NCBI GenBank assembly: GCA_963732905.1
Contig: CAVTBM010000008.1
Span: 806,001 to 870,000, forward strand
Source: DASQZK01 sp963732905
GTDB lineage: Bacteria; Bacteroidota; Bacteroidia; Bacteroidales; GCA-2748055
Direction: 5' to 3'
Length of the DNA: 64,000 bases
The notes under the pieces were generated by a model, which was not told where the DNA came from, did not search any database, and saw nothing but the letters and a program-made list of their open reading frames with translations. A program made the position numbers and the translations under genes. Positions within the stretch are counted from its first letter, which is position 1. Every line of letters starts with the position of its first letter. Shown here piece after piece: positions 32,837-43,082 of this stretch.

Positions 32837-35605
32837 ATGATCCGCAAAACCTTTTCCTTTTTACTCCTGTCTGTCATCATTCTGGGAGTCTACTCGTGCC
32901 TGAAAAAACCAACTGAAAGTTTGATCTCTCATCAGACCTGTGAGCTGAGAACAAATCCGTTGGGTATCGACAGCCAGACTCCAAGGTTATCATGGGAAAT
33001 GAACGACACCAGCAGAGGTTCCGGTCAATCGGCATACCAGATACTGGTTGCTTCCGGCCCTGAAAAACTTACGGAGAAACGTGCCGACATCTGGAATTCG
33101 GGAAAGGTGGAATCGTCACAATCCATTTTTGTTGATTATGCAGGGCCTGCATTAACCTCAGCAACCACTTACTACTGGAAGGTCCGGATCTGGGACCAGG
33201 ATGGGGCTGTCCATGGTTTCTCCAATGCGGCCACCTGGGAAACAGGGCTTTTAAATGCATCCGACTGGAAAGCGAACTGGATCGGGTTTAAACCCCAGGA
33301 CGGGACAGATACGGTTGCCCAAAAAAGCGAAAGCAGCCCGAGGTCAGTCCTTTTGCGAAAAGAATTTCTCCTGGATCATCCTATAAAAAAAGCCCGGGTA
33401 TATATCTCGGGCCTGGGAAGTTATGTCCTTTACCTCAATGGTGCACGAGTAGGTTCAGATCTTTTGCTGCCAGGCTGGACGGATTACCGGAAGAGAGTAC
33501 AATACCAGGTGTATGATGTCACTTCCATGCTGCACAAGGGTGAAAACGCCACTGGAATCATGCTTGGAAATATGTGGTGGTCCAGCGGTTTGGGATGGAA
33601 TGGCGGAGCGGTCTATTCCCATGGACCTCTGAGGGCGATCATGCAGCTGCAGATCGAATATCCCGATGGGATAACCGAAACATTCGGCACAGATCAGAGC
33701 TGGAAAGGACAACTTTCTCCCGTTACGGCCAATTCAATCTATCACGGGGAAACCTACGATGCAAGGCTTGAACTCCCGCACTGGGCACAACCTGGTTTTC
33801 AGTACGATCAATGGTTCGACGTGAAGAAAATTCCTATGGAAAATATCGCCATTTCAGCAACCATAGGTCCTCCGATCAGAATCAATGAGGAGCTGGAGGC
33901 ATTATCGGTCAGGGAAGTGAAACCGGGAATCTTTGTTTATGATTTCGGGACCAACCTCGTTGGTTCGGAACGTCTCATGGTGAAAGGTCACAACGGGGAT
34001 ACCGTGGTCATGAAGTTCGCCGAGCTGCTTCATGATGACGGAACGGTAGCCCAGGAAAATCTCCGGTCGGCCAAAGCAACAGACAGGTATATCCTCAGGG
34101 GTGATTCAGCAGAGACCTGGCAGCCGTCATTCACATATCATGGTTACCGGTATGTGCAGGTGGAAGGATTTCCCGGCACTCCGGGGAAGGAAAATCTCAT
34201 TGCCCTCAGGTTTTTCTCCGACGCTCCTGTGATTGGCCATTTTGAAAGTTCAAACGCCCTTCTTAACCAGATCTGGCAGAATGTACTTAACGGACAGAAA
34301 GGCAATATGATGTCCGTTCCAACCGATTGTCCCCAGCGCGATGAAAGGCTGGGATGGATGGGGGATGCACAGATCTTTGCCCCTACAGCCAGCTATAATA
34401 TGAATATGACGCGTTTCTTTGAAAAATGGATGCGAGACATAACCGACAGCCAGGATAAAAGCGGATATGTTTACGATGTAAACCCTGCCATCGTCGTTGA
34501 CGGACCGGCAAAAGCCGGCTGGGGCGATGCAGTCACCGTCATCCCCTGGGTGGTTTATCAGTATTACGGCGATACGCGGATCCTAAAGGATAATTACCCG
34601 GGGATGAAAGCCTGGGTGGACTATATGAAACGAAAAAGTGAGAGCAATATCTACCGCTGGAGTCAAAAACCGGGCGACTGGGAAGGATACGGCGACTGGG
34701 TATCGGTGGTGAAATCCCCGACAGCCCCTATCTCCGATGCTTATTACTATTACAGCGCCAAAATACTGTCTGATATTGCCGGTGTCCTTAAAAATAATGA
34801 GGACAAGGATTATTACGGCGCGCTGGCCGACAGCATTGCCATTGCATTTCAAAACAAATTCTTCGAACCGTCGAAAATGAATTACCCGGGTGAGACCCAG
34901 ACGGCAAACCTCATTCCCCTTGCCTTCGGTCTTGTTCCCGATTCCCTGCGCCCCGCCATTGCAGGAAATGTCGACAAAAATGTGATTGAAAAAGGCTTTC
35001 ATCCAACCACAGGATTTCTCGGCACACCTCTGCTCCTGCCCATTCTGAGCGAGTATGGCTATAACCAGGATGCTTACCTGACAGCCACCGGTGAGGACTA
35101 CCCTTCATGGGGCTACATGATAAAGAAAGGAGCCACTACCATGTGGGAACTTTGGAACAGCGATTCTGAGCCACCCGAAGGCATGAATTCAAGAAACCAC
35201 TTTGCCCTCGGATCGGTTGTCGAATGGTACTACGGATACCTGGGCGGGATAAGACCACTTGAACCCGGATTCAAAAAAGCGCTCATCGCACCTTTGCCTC
35301 CCAAAGGACTGGATCATGTAGAGGCCGGACTGCAAACCCTATACGGTATGCTCTCTTCAAGCTGGAGTAGAACCAGCACAGGTTTCGAACTGAAAGTGAC
35401 AATCCCTGCCAATACCACCGCTCTGGTAAAAATACCCAATCTGTTTCCGGAAGGTTATACCCTCACCGAATCAGAAAATACCCTGGTAAAGGATGGTAAG
35501 ACAATATATAACAGCACTTTCATCACAACTGAAAATATCGGAAACGATGCCATAAGCCTGAATGTGGCTGCCGGCAGTTATCATTTCATACTAACCAAAA
35601 ATTGA
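32837..35605 (+). CDS. GH78 alpha-L-rhamnosidase, lipoprotein
   Basis: The 922-residue protein has a lipoprotein signal (VYSC, Cys21) and the full GH78 domain order: Fn3-like N-terminal domain (TPRLSWEMND ... YQILVAS ... YYWKVRIWDQDG), galactose-binding-like jelly-roll (KKARVYISGLGSYVLYLNGARVG), a second jelly-roll, and an (alpha/alpha)6 barrel with PTDCPQRDERLGWMGDA at 495-511, where Glu503 is the expected acid, and TTMWELWNSD with Glu771 as base. It removes terminal alpha-L-rhamnose in the periplasm or at the surface. It is intact, unlike the GH78-like gene at 22235-25121. It heads a run of six same-strand genes with gaps of 3, 80, minus 4, 117 and 15 bp, so rhamnose release is probably co-regulated with pectin-type enzymes. 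Confidence 0.95.
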   Translation: MIRKTFSFLLLSVIILGVYSCLKKPTESLISHQTCELRTNPLGIDSQTPRLSWEMNDTSRGSGQSAYQILVASGPEKLTEKRADIWNSGKVESSQSIFVDYAGPALTSATTYYWKVRIWDQDGAVHGFSNAATWETGLLNASDWKANWIGFKPQDGTDTVAQKSESSPRSVLLRKEFLLDHPIKKARVYISGLGSYVLYLNGARVGSDLLLPGWTDYRKRVQYQVYDVTSMLHKGENATGIMLGNMWWSSGLGWNGGAVYSHGPLRAIMQLQIEYPDGITETFGTDQSWKGQLSPVTANSIYHGETYDARLELPHWAQPGFQYDQWFDVKKIPMENIAISATIGPPIRINEELEALSVREVKPGIFVYDFGTNLVGSERLMVKGHNGDTVVMKFAELLHDDGTVAQENLRSAKATDRYILRGDSAETWQPSFTYHGYRYVQVEGFPGTPGKENLIALRFFSDAPVIGHFESSNALLNQIWQNVLNGQKGNMMSVPTDCPQRDERLGWMGDAQIFAPTASYNMNMTRFFEKWMRDITDSQDKSGYVYDVNPAIVVDGPAKAGWGDAVTVIPWVVYQYYGDTRILKDNYPGMKAWVDYMKRKSESNIYRWSQKPGDWEGYGDWVSVVKSPTAPISDAYYYYSAKILSDIAGVLKNNEDKDYYGALADSIAIAFQNKFFEPSKMNYPGETQTANLIPLAFGLVPDSLRPAIAGNVDKNVIEKGFHPTTGFLGTPLLLPILSEYGYNQDAYLTATGEDYPSWGYMIKKGATTMWELWNSDSEPPEGMNSRNHFALGSVVEWYYGYLGGIRPLEPGFKKALIAPLPPKGLDHVEAGLQTLYGMLSSSWSRTSTGFELKVTIPANTTALVKIPNLFPEGYTLTESENTLVKDGKTIYNSTFITTENIGNDAISLNVAAGSYHFILTKN

Positions 35606-35608
35606 ATC

Positions 35609-36517
35609 ATGAAAGGTAAAATTCTTTTTAACAAACACGGATACAAGTTCCTGGCAATAGTCAGTCTGATGATTACTTGTATTTTCCCATCATGCAGGAA
35701 TAATACTGCAAAATTTCCATCTGAATATGGTCTTGCCTTATATACCGTAAGGGATGCCATGGTAAATGACCCGGTAAAAACCCTTCATAGTGTCGCTGAC
35801 ATGGGTTATAAATATGTGGAAGCAGCAAGCTACGACCTGGATAAAGACACCTTCTACGGTTTTTCACCCGAAGAATTTAAGAAGATGGTTGAAGATGCCG
35901 GTCTCAAACTGGTTTCCAGTCATACCAGTGTAGAACTACTTCTCGATGAAAATGGCAATTTTGACCATGAAAAAGCGGCCAGGATGGTGGATGATCACGC
36001 ACGAGTCGGGGTTAAATACCTGGTTAACGCACATATCAGTGAAGCCTACAGCAAGTCGGCCGAAGGGTTCAAAAAGATCGCCGATGCCTGCAATACGGTC
36101 GGGGAAATGACCAGGGCAAAAGGATTTGGCGTACTCTACCATAATCATTCCTTTGAATTCGATACTCTGGATCATACCGACGGCTTTCATATCCTTATGG
36201 AAAACGTCGATCCAAAGCTGGTAAATTTTGAGCTCGATTGTTACTGGGCCGAGAGAGCCGGAAAAGATCCTGTCACCCTGATCAACACCTACCCTGGCAG
36301 GTTCAAGGCCCTGCACCTGAAAGATATGGCAGCCGATTCCACAAAGAGTTTTGCCGAAATCGGACAGGGTACCATGGATTATAAAGCCATCATCCAGGCA
36401 GGAGTTAAAAACGGCGTTGAATACTTCCTTGTCGAACAGGACAGAAGCAAGAGAAATTCGATGGAGAGTGCCGAAATAAGTGCCGAATATTTAAATGCAC
36501 TGAATGACAAAAAGTGA
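35609..36517 (+). CDS. Lipoprotein sugar phosphate isomerase/epimerase-like TIM barrel
   Basis: The 302-residue protein has a lipoprotein signal ending FPSC (Cys29) and an AP-endonuclease-2-type TIM barrel: EYGLALYTVRDAMVNDP, VADMGYKYVEAASYD, LYHNHSFEFD, NFELDCYWAERAG, ALHLKDMA and EYFLVEQDRS. The Glu, Asp and His residues in these strand ends form the metal site of xylose-isomerase-like enzymes. Secreted members of this group in Bacteroidota occur with Gfo/Idh/MocA proteins and have been linked to 3-keto-glycoside processing, which is a plausible role here. The gene starts 3 bp after the GH78 stop. Confidence 0.85.
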   Translation: MKGKILFNKHGYKFLAIVSLMITCIFPSCRNNTAKFPSEYGLALYTVRDAMVNDPVKTLHSVADMGYKYVEAASYDLDKDTFYGFSPEEFKKMVEDAGLKLVSSHTSVELLLDENGNFDHEKAARMVDDHARVGVKYLVNAHISEAYSKSAEGFKKIADACNTVGEMTRAKGFGVLYHNHSFEFDTLDHTDGFHILMENVDPKLVNFELDCYWAERAGKDPVTLINTYPGRFKALHLKDMAADSTKSFAEIGQGTMDYKAIIQAGVKNGVEYFLVEQDRSKRNSMESAEISAEYLNALNDKK

Positions 36518-36597
36518 GATGCATCAGACGGTATTCATTCATGCCGGAATGATCCTGATTCGTTCATTTTAACTGTAAAATGCCTAAATCCTGACCT

Positions 36598-38127
36598 ATG
36601 AAAAAGTTCAGTCTGATACTCCTGGCAGTAGCTCTTGTTGCCGGTTGTACCCCTAAACAAGATGGAAATTATAATATCGCCGATTTTGGTGCCGTGGCCG
36701 GTGAAGGTCATATGAATACCGCAGCCATTAACAAGGCTGTCAATGCCTGCAACCAGAACGGCGGAGGTACGGTGATCGTTCCCCCCGGGATCTATTTCAG
36801 CGGAACCATCATTCTGAAGAGTGACGTTGAACTATTCCTTGAACATGGCGCGGTGTTGGAGGGAAGCAGCGACCTTGCAGATTACGACACGATAAATGCA
36901 GTCGGTGGCTTGATTTATGCCAACAACACCCGCAATATTGCTATCTCCGGTACCGGTACGATCAACGGTAACGGGACACATTTTCATATTCCGGGAAAGA
37001 TGCATCTCGCGGGTGACCTGGAAAGGAAGTACATCAGGCAGGGAGAAAGCTATCTGCGTGAAGGCGCTACCTTTGCCGACGGTCCTATCGCTTATGAGCA
37101 CAGACCGGGAATGATGGTGGTTATTATGAACTCAGAAAATGTCAGAATCAGTAATATAACCCTTAAAGACAGTCCTGAATGGACATTCAGAATAGGAGAC
37201 TGTGATAATGTGATCATCAAAGGTATCTCCATCCTGAATAATCTGCTCATTCCCAATAATGATGGAATTCATTGCACCGACTCACGCAATGTGCTGATAT
37301 CCGATTGCGATATAAGGACCGGTGATGATGCGATCATCGTGACAGGATTCGCAGCGGATATAAACGTTCATGGGGAAGCAGAGGAGAGAACGGTGCGGCA
37401 GACCTACGGGAACAAGACCGGTTTCGCTGAAAATGTCACCGTTACCAATTGTGCCCTCCAGAGTCGCTCCAGCGGTATCCGGATCGGTTATGGTGAACAT
37501 CCGATCAGGAACCTGGTTTTCTCCAACCTGGTTATTTACGATTCCAACCGGGGAATCGGTATTTTTGCACGCGACACGGCATCGATCGAAAATGTCCTTT
37601 TCTCCAACATCATTATCCGTAACCGATTGCACTCCGGCCATTGGTGGGGTAATGGCGAACCAATACACGTATCCTCCATCACTAAAAATGAAGGCAAAAA
37701 AGCTGGACATATCCGTAACATAAGGTTTTCAAATATCATTGCTGACAGTGAGACAGGGATCCTTCTCTGGGGGCAGGAACCAAACTCACTCGAAAACATT
37801 GAATTCGACCGTGTCCGGTTACACATCCGAAATTCTCCGCTTGCCAGGGATTACGGCGGAAATTTTGACCTGAGACCCACGGCTGATATGAAGTATGCCA
37901 TTTTTAAACACGACATCCCGGGTGTATTTGCAAAAAACACACTGAGCCTTAAGTTCATGGACTTTGATCTGACCTGGGATGACAACGTAGCCGATTATCA
38001 TTCTTATGGCCTTGAAGCAGAAGACATACAGGGCCTGTATATCGATAAGCTCAGCAGATTTCCTGCAGCTCCGCATTCGGGTGACAAGAACATCTCGCTG
38101 ACCAATGTTACAAAAACCGGCTTTTGA
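36598..38127 (+). CDS. GH28-like right-handed beta-helix lipoprotein with altered active-site motifs
   Basis: The 509-residue protein has a lipoprotein signal (Cys17) and the GH28 opening ADFGAVAGEGHMNTAAINKAVNAC with GGGTVIVPPGIYFSGTIILKSDV. Polygalacturonase motif I is present as PNNDGIH (Asp222) and motif II as GDDAI (Asp243, Asp244), the expected catalytic acids. Motif III, normally GHG, is replaced by SRSSGIRIG (289-297), and the RIK motif by RGIGIFARD. This divergent GH28 clade therefore lacks the usual catalytic His. It may still be a galacturonidase or rhamnogalacturonan hydrolase with a changed mechanism or substrate subsite. Its last four bases overlap the next gene. Confidence 0.85.
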   Translation: MKKFSLILLAVALVAGCTPKQDGNYNIADFGAVAGEGHMNTAAINKAVNACNQNGGGTVIVPPGIYFSGTIILKSDVELFLEHGAVLEGSSDLADYDTINAVGGLIYANNTRNIAISGTGTINGNGTHFHIPGKMHLAGDLERKYIRQGESYLREGATFADGPIAYEHRPGMMVVIMNSENVRISNITLKDSPEWTFRIGDCDNVIIKGISILNNLLIPNNDGIHCTDSRNVLISDCDIRTGDDAIIVTGFAADINVHGEAEERTVRQTYGNKTGFAENVTVTNCALQSRSSGIRIGYGEHPIRNLVFSNLVIYDSNRGIGIFARDTASIENVLFSNIIIRNRLHSGHWWGNGEPIHVSSITKNEGKKAGHIRNIRFSNIIADSETGILLWGQEPNSLENIEFDRVRLHIRNSPLARDYGGNFDLRPTADMKYAIFKHDIPGVFAKNTLSLKFMDFDLTWDDNVADYHSYGLEAEDIQGLYIDKLSRFPAAPHSGDKNISLTNVTKTGF

Positions 38128-39467
38128 AAAGACTTACACATACCGTCTTTCTTTTCCTTCTCCCATTCATTGTGAACGGGCAGTCGTATCATCCGTTATG
38201 CTTCCGCGACAGTTCCGATTATGGCAGTTCCATGACCCGGACTCTCTCACTGCTTGCCGGCAGCAAACCCGACCGGCCCTACGATGTGAATATTATCGTA
38301 TACGGACAGTCCATAAGTAAGCAGGTATGGTGGACATTTCTGGAGGAGAAACTGAAGGAGAAATATCCCTTTGCCCGGATCCATATGGTGAACAAATCTG
38401 TTGGCGGATTTTCCTCCCAGAAACTTTGGAAGACAACAGAGTACGACATTCTCCCCTTTTACCCCGACCTCGTGATCTTCCACGTCTTTGGCTCCGACAC
38501 CGACTATGAAAAGATCCTGCGGATGATCCGGAGCAGGACCTCTGCAGAGATGCTGGTTTGGAACGATCCCTGGGAAGGTCCCAATGCATGGTCTGATACC
38601 ATGTCATATCACCTTATCCCGTCCTTCTGCGAAAAATATAAACTCGAATTCGCCAATATCAGGACAGATTGGTTCAATTACCTTCACGACCAGGGGATGA
38701 CCAGTAAAGAATTAACGATAGACGGAACACATCTCAATGAAGCAGGAAACAGGCTCCTTGCCGGTATGCTGATCCGGTATTTTAAGTATGATCCTGCGAG
38801 AGAGGCCGATCCCTGGCACCTTGTCGATACCATCGTTCCTGATAAAAATGTTTCACCCGGACCCCTCAACATCCGGTTTACCGGAAACCGGGTCGATATC
38901 AGGCTTGTCCCTGCCGTCAACGATACCATTAGGGCAAAAGTCCTTATCGACAATGATACCCCTTCTGACGTGCAGAGCATGTACTACATCACCCGCCCGA
39001 ATGCCGACAGTACCAAAGACTGGCCTTGGCAGACAGGAGCCGTCATTCGCATATCACACCTGGCGCCCCTCGTTCCGGAAAAATGGACCATTACGATGAC
39101 CACCGTCGACGACAGCCTGAAACGTTTTCATTTTAAAATTTCAGGCTCTCTCACGGGCTTCGACGGTAACGGGGTGAGTGATGAAAAATTTGTCTCCAAT
39201 TCGGGGAAGGTGATCATCGAACCCGAAGACTGGTTCGTAAAACAAGCCTGGGATATGTTCAAGGTCGACTTCCGTCCGGGGTATACCATTTCCTGGGGAG
39301 TGAATATTACCTGTTCCGATGATATCGATAATTCGGAAAGGCAGAATTACACCCTGATCCAGGGAACGGATAACCGGTACCATGTCATACGGCTGATCCC
39401 GTACCGGAATAAAACCATCCCTGTTGAAAAAATTATTATTTACAAACCGTTTATCGTTCAGGAATAA
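38124..39467 (+). CDS. SGNH/GDSL-type esterase with TTG start
   Basis: The 447-residue protein starts at a TTG that overlaps the GH28 stop (TTGA). This start is needed to include the signal peptide (KRLTHTVFLFLLPFIVNGQ); the next Met lies well inside the domain. VNIIVYGQSISKQ gives the serine block, NKSVGGFSS the glycine block, and TIDGTHLNEAGNRL the Asp-x-x-His block of SGNH hydrolases. The C-terminal 200 residues form a beta module. Such enzymes deacetylate rhamnogalacturonan and other esterified glycans, consistent with the neighbours. The 4-bp overlap means translational coupling with the GH28-like protein. Confidence 0.85.
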   Translation: MKRLTHTVFLFLLPFIVNGQSYHPLCFRDSSDYGSSMTRTLSLLAGSKPDRPYDVNIIVYGQSISKQVWWTFLEEKLKEKYPFARIHMVNKSVGGFSSQKLWKTTEYDILPFYPDLVIFHVFGSDTDYEKILRMIRSRTSAEMLVWNDPWEGPNAWSDTMSYHLIPSFCEKYKLEFANIRTDWFNYLHDQGMTSKELTIDGTHLNEAGNRLLAGMLIRYFKYDPAREADPWHLVDTIVPDKNVSPGPLNIRFTGNRVDIRLVPAVNDTIRAKVLIDNDTPSDVQSMYYITRPNADSTKDWPWQTGAVIRISHLAPLVPEKWTITMTTVDDSLKRFHFKISGSLTGFDGNGVSDEKFVSNSGKVIIEPEDWFVKQAWDMFKVDFRPGYTISWGVNITCSDDIDNSERQNYTLIQGTDNRYHVIRLIPYRNKTIPVEKIIIYKPFIVQE

Positions 39468-39584
39468 TTAAATACGTTCATTTCATTTCGGCTTAAGATC
39501 ACATTTCAATTTCATTTCAAATCTTTTCAGTGCAACCGGAAATGGTTGAAAATGAAAATCAGCCGACCAAAAAAAGATAAGATT

Positions 39585-40487
39585 ATGAAAAAGATGTTAT
39601 TCTTTGTTGTGACCGCTATTTTCGCCGGTGCAGAAGCATGGGGGCAGCCGGCTTCCGTCTCAGGGTATTATCCACAGGGAAAAGTCATGGAAGATCTTAC
39701 CATTCACAGCAAGATTCTTGGCTATGACGTTGCCTACGCTATCTATCTCCCTCCCGGATACGACGGATCAACACAGCGCTATCCTGTCGTCTACCTTCTC
39801 CATGGCTATTCCGATAATGAGACCGCATGGATCAAGTGGGGTGAAATAAGCGAAACGGCAGACCGGGCCATTGCAAACAGGGAAATCCCTCCAATGATCA
39901 TTGTAATGCCCGATGCAAAAATCACCTGGTATGTAAACGACAAAGAGGGTAAAAACCGGTATGAAGACATGGCCATCCAGGAAATGATCCCGTATATCGA
40001 TGCCAACTACAGGACAAGGGCTGAAAAAAGCGACCGGGCCGTGGCCGGACTTTCCATGGGCGGGTATGGATCCCTGGTATGGTCACTACATCATCCTGAT
40101 TTGTTTACGGCCTGTGCGGCTTACAGCCCGGGAGTCATGACCGATGACCAGGTCAGAGAGCTGCCTCAGAAACAATACGACACCTGGTTTGGCAACATCT
40201 TCGGCGTAGGTAAGGACGGTAACCGGATAACAGAACACTGGAAAAACAATTCCCCCGTTGATCTCATGAATACCCTTCCTAAAGATAAGATCGAACAGGT
40301 AAGGTACTATATCGACATCGGTGATGATGACTTCCTGTACAAGGGCAATTCAACCATGCATATTAATATGCGTGACAGGGAAATAGCCCATGAATACCGG
40401 GTACACGACGGTTATCATAACTGGCAGTACTGGAGAACGAATATTATTGAAGGGCTGAAATTCATCGGTGATCGGTTTCACAAGTAA
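39585..40487 (+). CDS. Secreted esterase of the feruloyl/acetyl esterase D family
   Basis: The 300-residue protein has a signal peptide (MKKMLFFVVTAIFAGAEAWGQ) and the PF00756-type esterase fold: YPVVYLLHGYSDNETAW provides the oxyanion-hole region, AGLSMGGYGS at 154-163 the nucleophile Ser157, YYIDIGDDDFLY the acid and VHDGYHNWQYW the base His. Related enzymes release ferulic or acetyl groups from plant polysaccharides. The ATG at 39585 is preferred over one at 39546, which would add a charged extension before the signal peptide. The gene is 15 bp upstream of the cytosolic GH2 gene. Confidence 0.88.
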   Translation: MKKMLFFVVTAIFAGAEAWGQPASVSGYYPQGKVMEDLTIHSKILGYDVAYAIYLPPGYDGSTQRYPVVYLLHGYSDNETAWIKWGEISETADRAIANREIPPMIIVMPDAKITWYVNDKEGKNRYEDMAIQEMIPYIDANYRTRAEKSDRAVAGLSMGGYGSLVWSLHHPDLFTACAAYSPGVMTDDQVRELPQKQYDTWFGNIFGVGKDGNRITEHWKNNSPVDLMNTLPKDKIEQVRYYIDIGDDDFLYKGNSTMHINMRDREIAHEYRVHDGYHNWQYWRTNIIEGLKFIGDRFHK

Positions 40488-40502
40488 AAACATATACGGG
40501 GA

Positions 40503-42989
40503 ATGAAGCAAATCCAAAATCTTTCCCAGTGCAAATGGCGTTTCCGAAATACGGGACAGGAAACTTTTTATCGTGCTGAAGTTCCCGGCTGTATTCATAC
40601 CGATCTTTTTAAGAACAAACTGATACCAAATCCCTTTTTCGGGCTGAATGAAAAAAAAGTCCAGTGGATTGAAAAAGAAAACTGGGAGTATGTCTGTGAG
40701 TTTGAAGCGGGAAAAGAGATACTTTCCTCCGGTCATATTATCCTTCACTTTAAAGGCCTAGACACATATGCGGAAGTCAGCCTCAACGGTAAAAGGCTCT
40801 TCGAAGCCGATAATATGTTCATCCCCTGGGAATATGATGTGACAAATCTGCTGATTCCCGGAAACAATAAATTAAGGGTATTCTTTCTTTCACCTTTCAT
40901 AAAAGGGCTCGAAAAATATAAGAGTCTCTCTTATCACCTTCCTGCCAATAATGATGAAAATGAGTTCCGGGTCAGCCCGTTTACCAGGAAAGCCCCGTAT
41001 ATGTATGGCTGGGACTGGGGTCCCCGTCTGCTGACCAGCGGGATATGGAAAGAGGTACTCCTACTGGGAAGCCAGGGCGCCTTCCTTGAGAATCCCGACA
41101 TCAGGCTGGATTCCCTGTCCTCATCCGTGGCTGTAATGCAGGTGGATGTCCCGGTCAAATGCCGGAAGCCTGGAAGGTACAGGCTTCGCCTGTTTGTCGA
41201 TGAAGTTGAATCAGCCGACCTGACGACGGCCATAAGTGATAAAGATACCCATCACCAGTTCCGTATTAAAATCAGTCATCCCCGGCTCTGGTGGCCCCGT
41301 GGTTTCGGCGATCCGAATCTCTATACCTTCCGGCTGGAACTCTCGGATGACAACGGTATTATCGATGAATACGAATTGCAGACAGGTATCCGTACCATTG
41401 AACTCATCCGAGAGGCAGATGATAAAGGCCGTTCATTCCAGTTCAGGATAAACGGGAAGGATATATTCATCAGGGGTGCAAACATCATCCCCGGCGAATA
41501 TTTTGTGTCGGAGGTAAAGGCCGGAAAATATGAAGAACTGACCGATAATGCCGTTGCTGTTAACATGAACATGCTCAGGGCCTGGGGGGGAGCTGTTTAT
41601 GAAGATGATGAATTTTACACGCTTTGCGACCATAAAGGGATCATGGTATGGCAGGATTTTATGTTTGCCTGCGGTATGTATCCTTCCGATGAAACCTTTC
41701 TGGACCTGGTTAGCCGTGAGATTAAATACCAGGCAGGACGCCTCAGGAATCACCCTTCGGTGGTTTTATGGTGTGGTAATAATGAAATCATGGAGGGCTT
41801 TCACACCTGGGGATGGAAAGAAAATCTGGGTGAACATGCCGGAGAGGCTTATCAATCTTACAAAAAAGTCTTTCTTGATCTTCTTCCGGGAATTCTTGAG
41901 GAAATGGACCCGGAAAGGCCCTACTGGCCCAGTTCACCATACAGCGGAGATGATCAGATCATCAGCCTGAACAGCGGGGATTTCCATTATTGGGAGATCG
42001 TGAAGAAAATCTCGCCCATTACCGTTTATTCTGAAAATATCGGCCGTTTTATGAGTGAATACGGCTTCAAATCCTATCCTCATCTTAAAACCATTGAAAG
42101 CTTCGCAGGAAAAGGACATCACGATATACACTCAGAACTTATGGAATCCCACCAGGGATGGCCGGGAGGAGCCGAACTGGTGGAAAAAAACCTGGAATGG
42201 TTCTATATCAACCCGGGGGATTTCAGTGATTTTATTTACCTGTCACAACTTCTTCAGGCCGATGCTATCACCGGCGCCATCCAGGCCCACAGGCGGGCGA
42301 AACCCTTTTGCATGGGTACCCTGTACTGGCAGCTTAACGACTGCTGGCCTTCGGCTACCTGGTCGGGAATCGATTATTACGGAAGATGGAAAGCCCTGCA
42401 CTATCATCTTAAAACCGTCTTCAGTGATGTGCTGATATCAGCCGAGATCCTCAACGGGGAAATCCGTGTTTACCTTATCTCCGATCTCCCGGAACAAATC
42501 CAGGTTACTGCCAATCTCCGGATCCTGGACTTCGGAGGGAAAGAACTATTCTTTAAAAATATACCTTCCTGTGCCTGTCCGGAAAAGGCTACTCTCATCT
42601 TTAGTGATGAACTGAATAATCTTCTTCCGCAGACAGACCGGAGTCGTTGTTTCCTGCAAATGAACGTGTTCAGGAAAGACCATCTCCTGTCACACAACAG
42701 CCTCTACTTTGCAATACCCAGGGAACTGAAACTTGAGGAGCCGGGGCTTCAGCTTAAATCAGAGAAGGTGTTTGACAAAATTTTCCTTTTCCTCAGGAGC
42801 AATAAACTGGCTAAAAATGTCTACCTTGACCATCCCGGTCTGGATGGATTTTTTAGTGATAATTTTTTTGACCTGCTTCCCGGTGAGGAGAAAATTGTCA
42901 TTTTTCAATCGGACAGGAAAAATCCTGATCCCGGGATTTTTACCTTTTTAAGCCTTTATGATGTTTTCAAAAAAAATGATCTGATCTGA
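40503..42989 (+). CDS. GH2 beta-mannosidase, cytosolic
   Basis: The 828-residue protein has no signal peptide and should act in the cytoplasm. It follows the GH2 mannosidase plan: sugar-binding domain (FYRAEVPGCIHTDLFKNKLIPNPFFG), immunoglobulin domain, TIM barrel with VVLWCGNNEIMEGF (acid/base Glu428) and SENIGRFMSEYGFKS (nucleophile Glu519). APYMYGWDWGPRLLTSGIW is typical of beta-mannosidases. It would hydrolyse imported beta-mannosides. It is the last gene of the GH78-led run and is followed 235 bp later by an exported paralog. Confidence 0.93.
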   Translation: MKQIQNLSQCKWRFRNTGQETFYRAEVPGCIHTDLFKNKLIPNPFFGLNEKKVQWIEKENWEYVCEFEAGKEILSSGHIILHFKGLDTYAEVSLNGKRLFEADNMFIPWEYDVTNLLIPGNNKLRVFFLSPFIKGLEKYKSLSYHLPANNDENEFRVSPFTRKAPYMYGWDWGPRLLTSGIWKEVLLLGSQGAFLENPDIRLDSLSSSVAVMQVDVPVKCRKPGRYRLRLFVDEVESADLTTAISDKDTHHQFRIKISHPRLWWPRGFGDPNLYTFRLELSDDNGIIDEYELQTGIRTIELIREADDKGRSFQFRINGKDIFIRGANIIPGEYFVSEVKAGKYEELTDNAVAVNMNMLRAWGGAVYEDDEFYTLCDHKGIMVWQDFMFACGMYPSDETFLDLVSREIKYQAGRLRNHPSVVLWCGNNEIMEGFHTWGWKENLGEHAGEAYQSYKKVFLDLLPGILEEMDPERPYWPSSPYSGDDQIISLNSGDFHYWEIVKKISPITVYSENIGRFMSEYGFKSYPHLKTIESFAGKGHHDIHSELMESHQGWPGGAELVEKNLEWFYINPGDFSDFIYLSQLLQADAITGAIQAHRRAKPFCMGTLYWQLNDCWPSATWSGIDYYGRWKALHYHLKTVFSDVLISAEILNGEIRVYLISDLPEQIQVTANLRILDFGGKELFFKNIPSCACPEKATLIFSDELNNLLPQTDRSRCFLQMNVFRKDHLLSHNSLYFAIPRELKLEEPGLQLKSEKVFDKIFLFLRSNKLAKNVYLDHPGLDGFFSDNFFDLLPGEEKIVIFQSDRKNPDPGIFTFLSLYDVFKKNDLI

Positions 42990-43082
42990 TCAAAAAAAGA
43001 AGTGTTTGAGGAGACGACTATACGTCCTGTTTTCTGGTAACAGTTCCATGATATCCCGAAACGTATTCCTGTAATTTTAACC

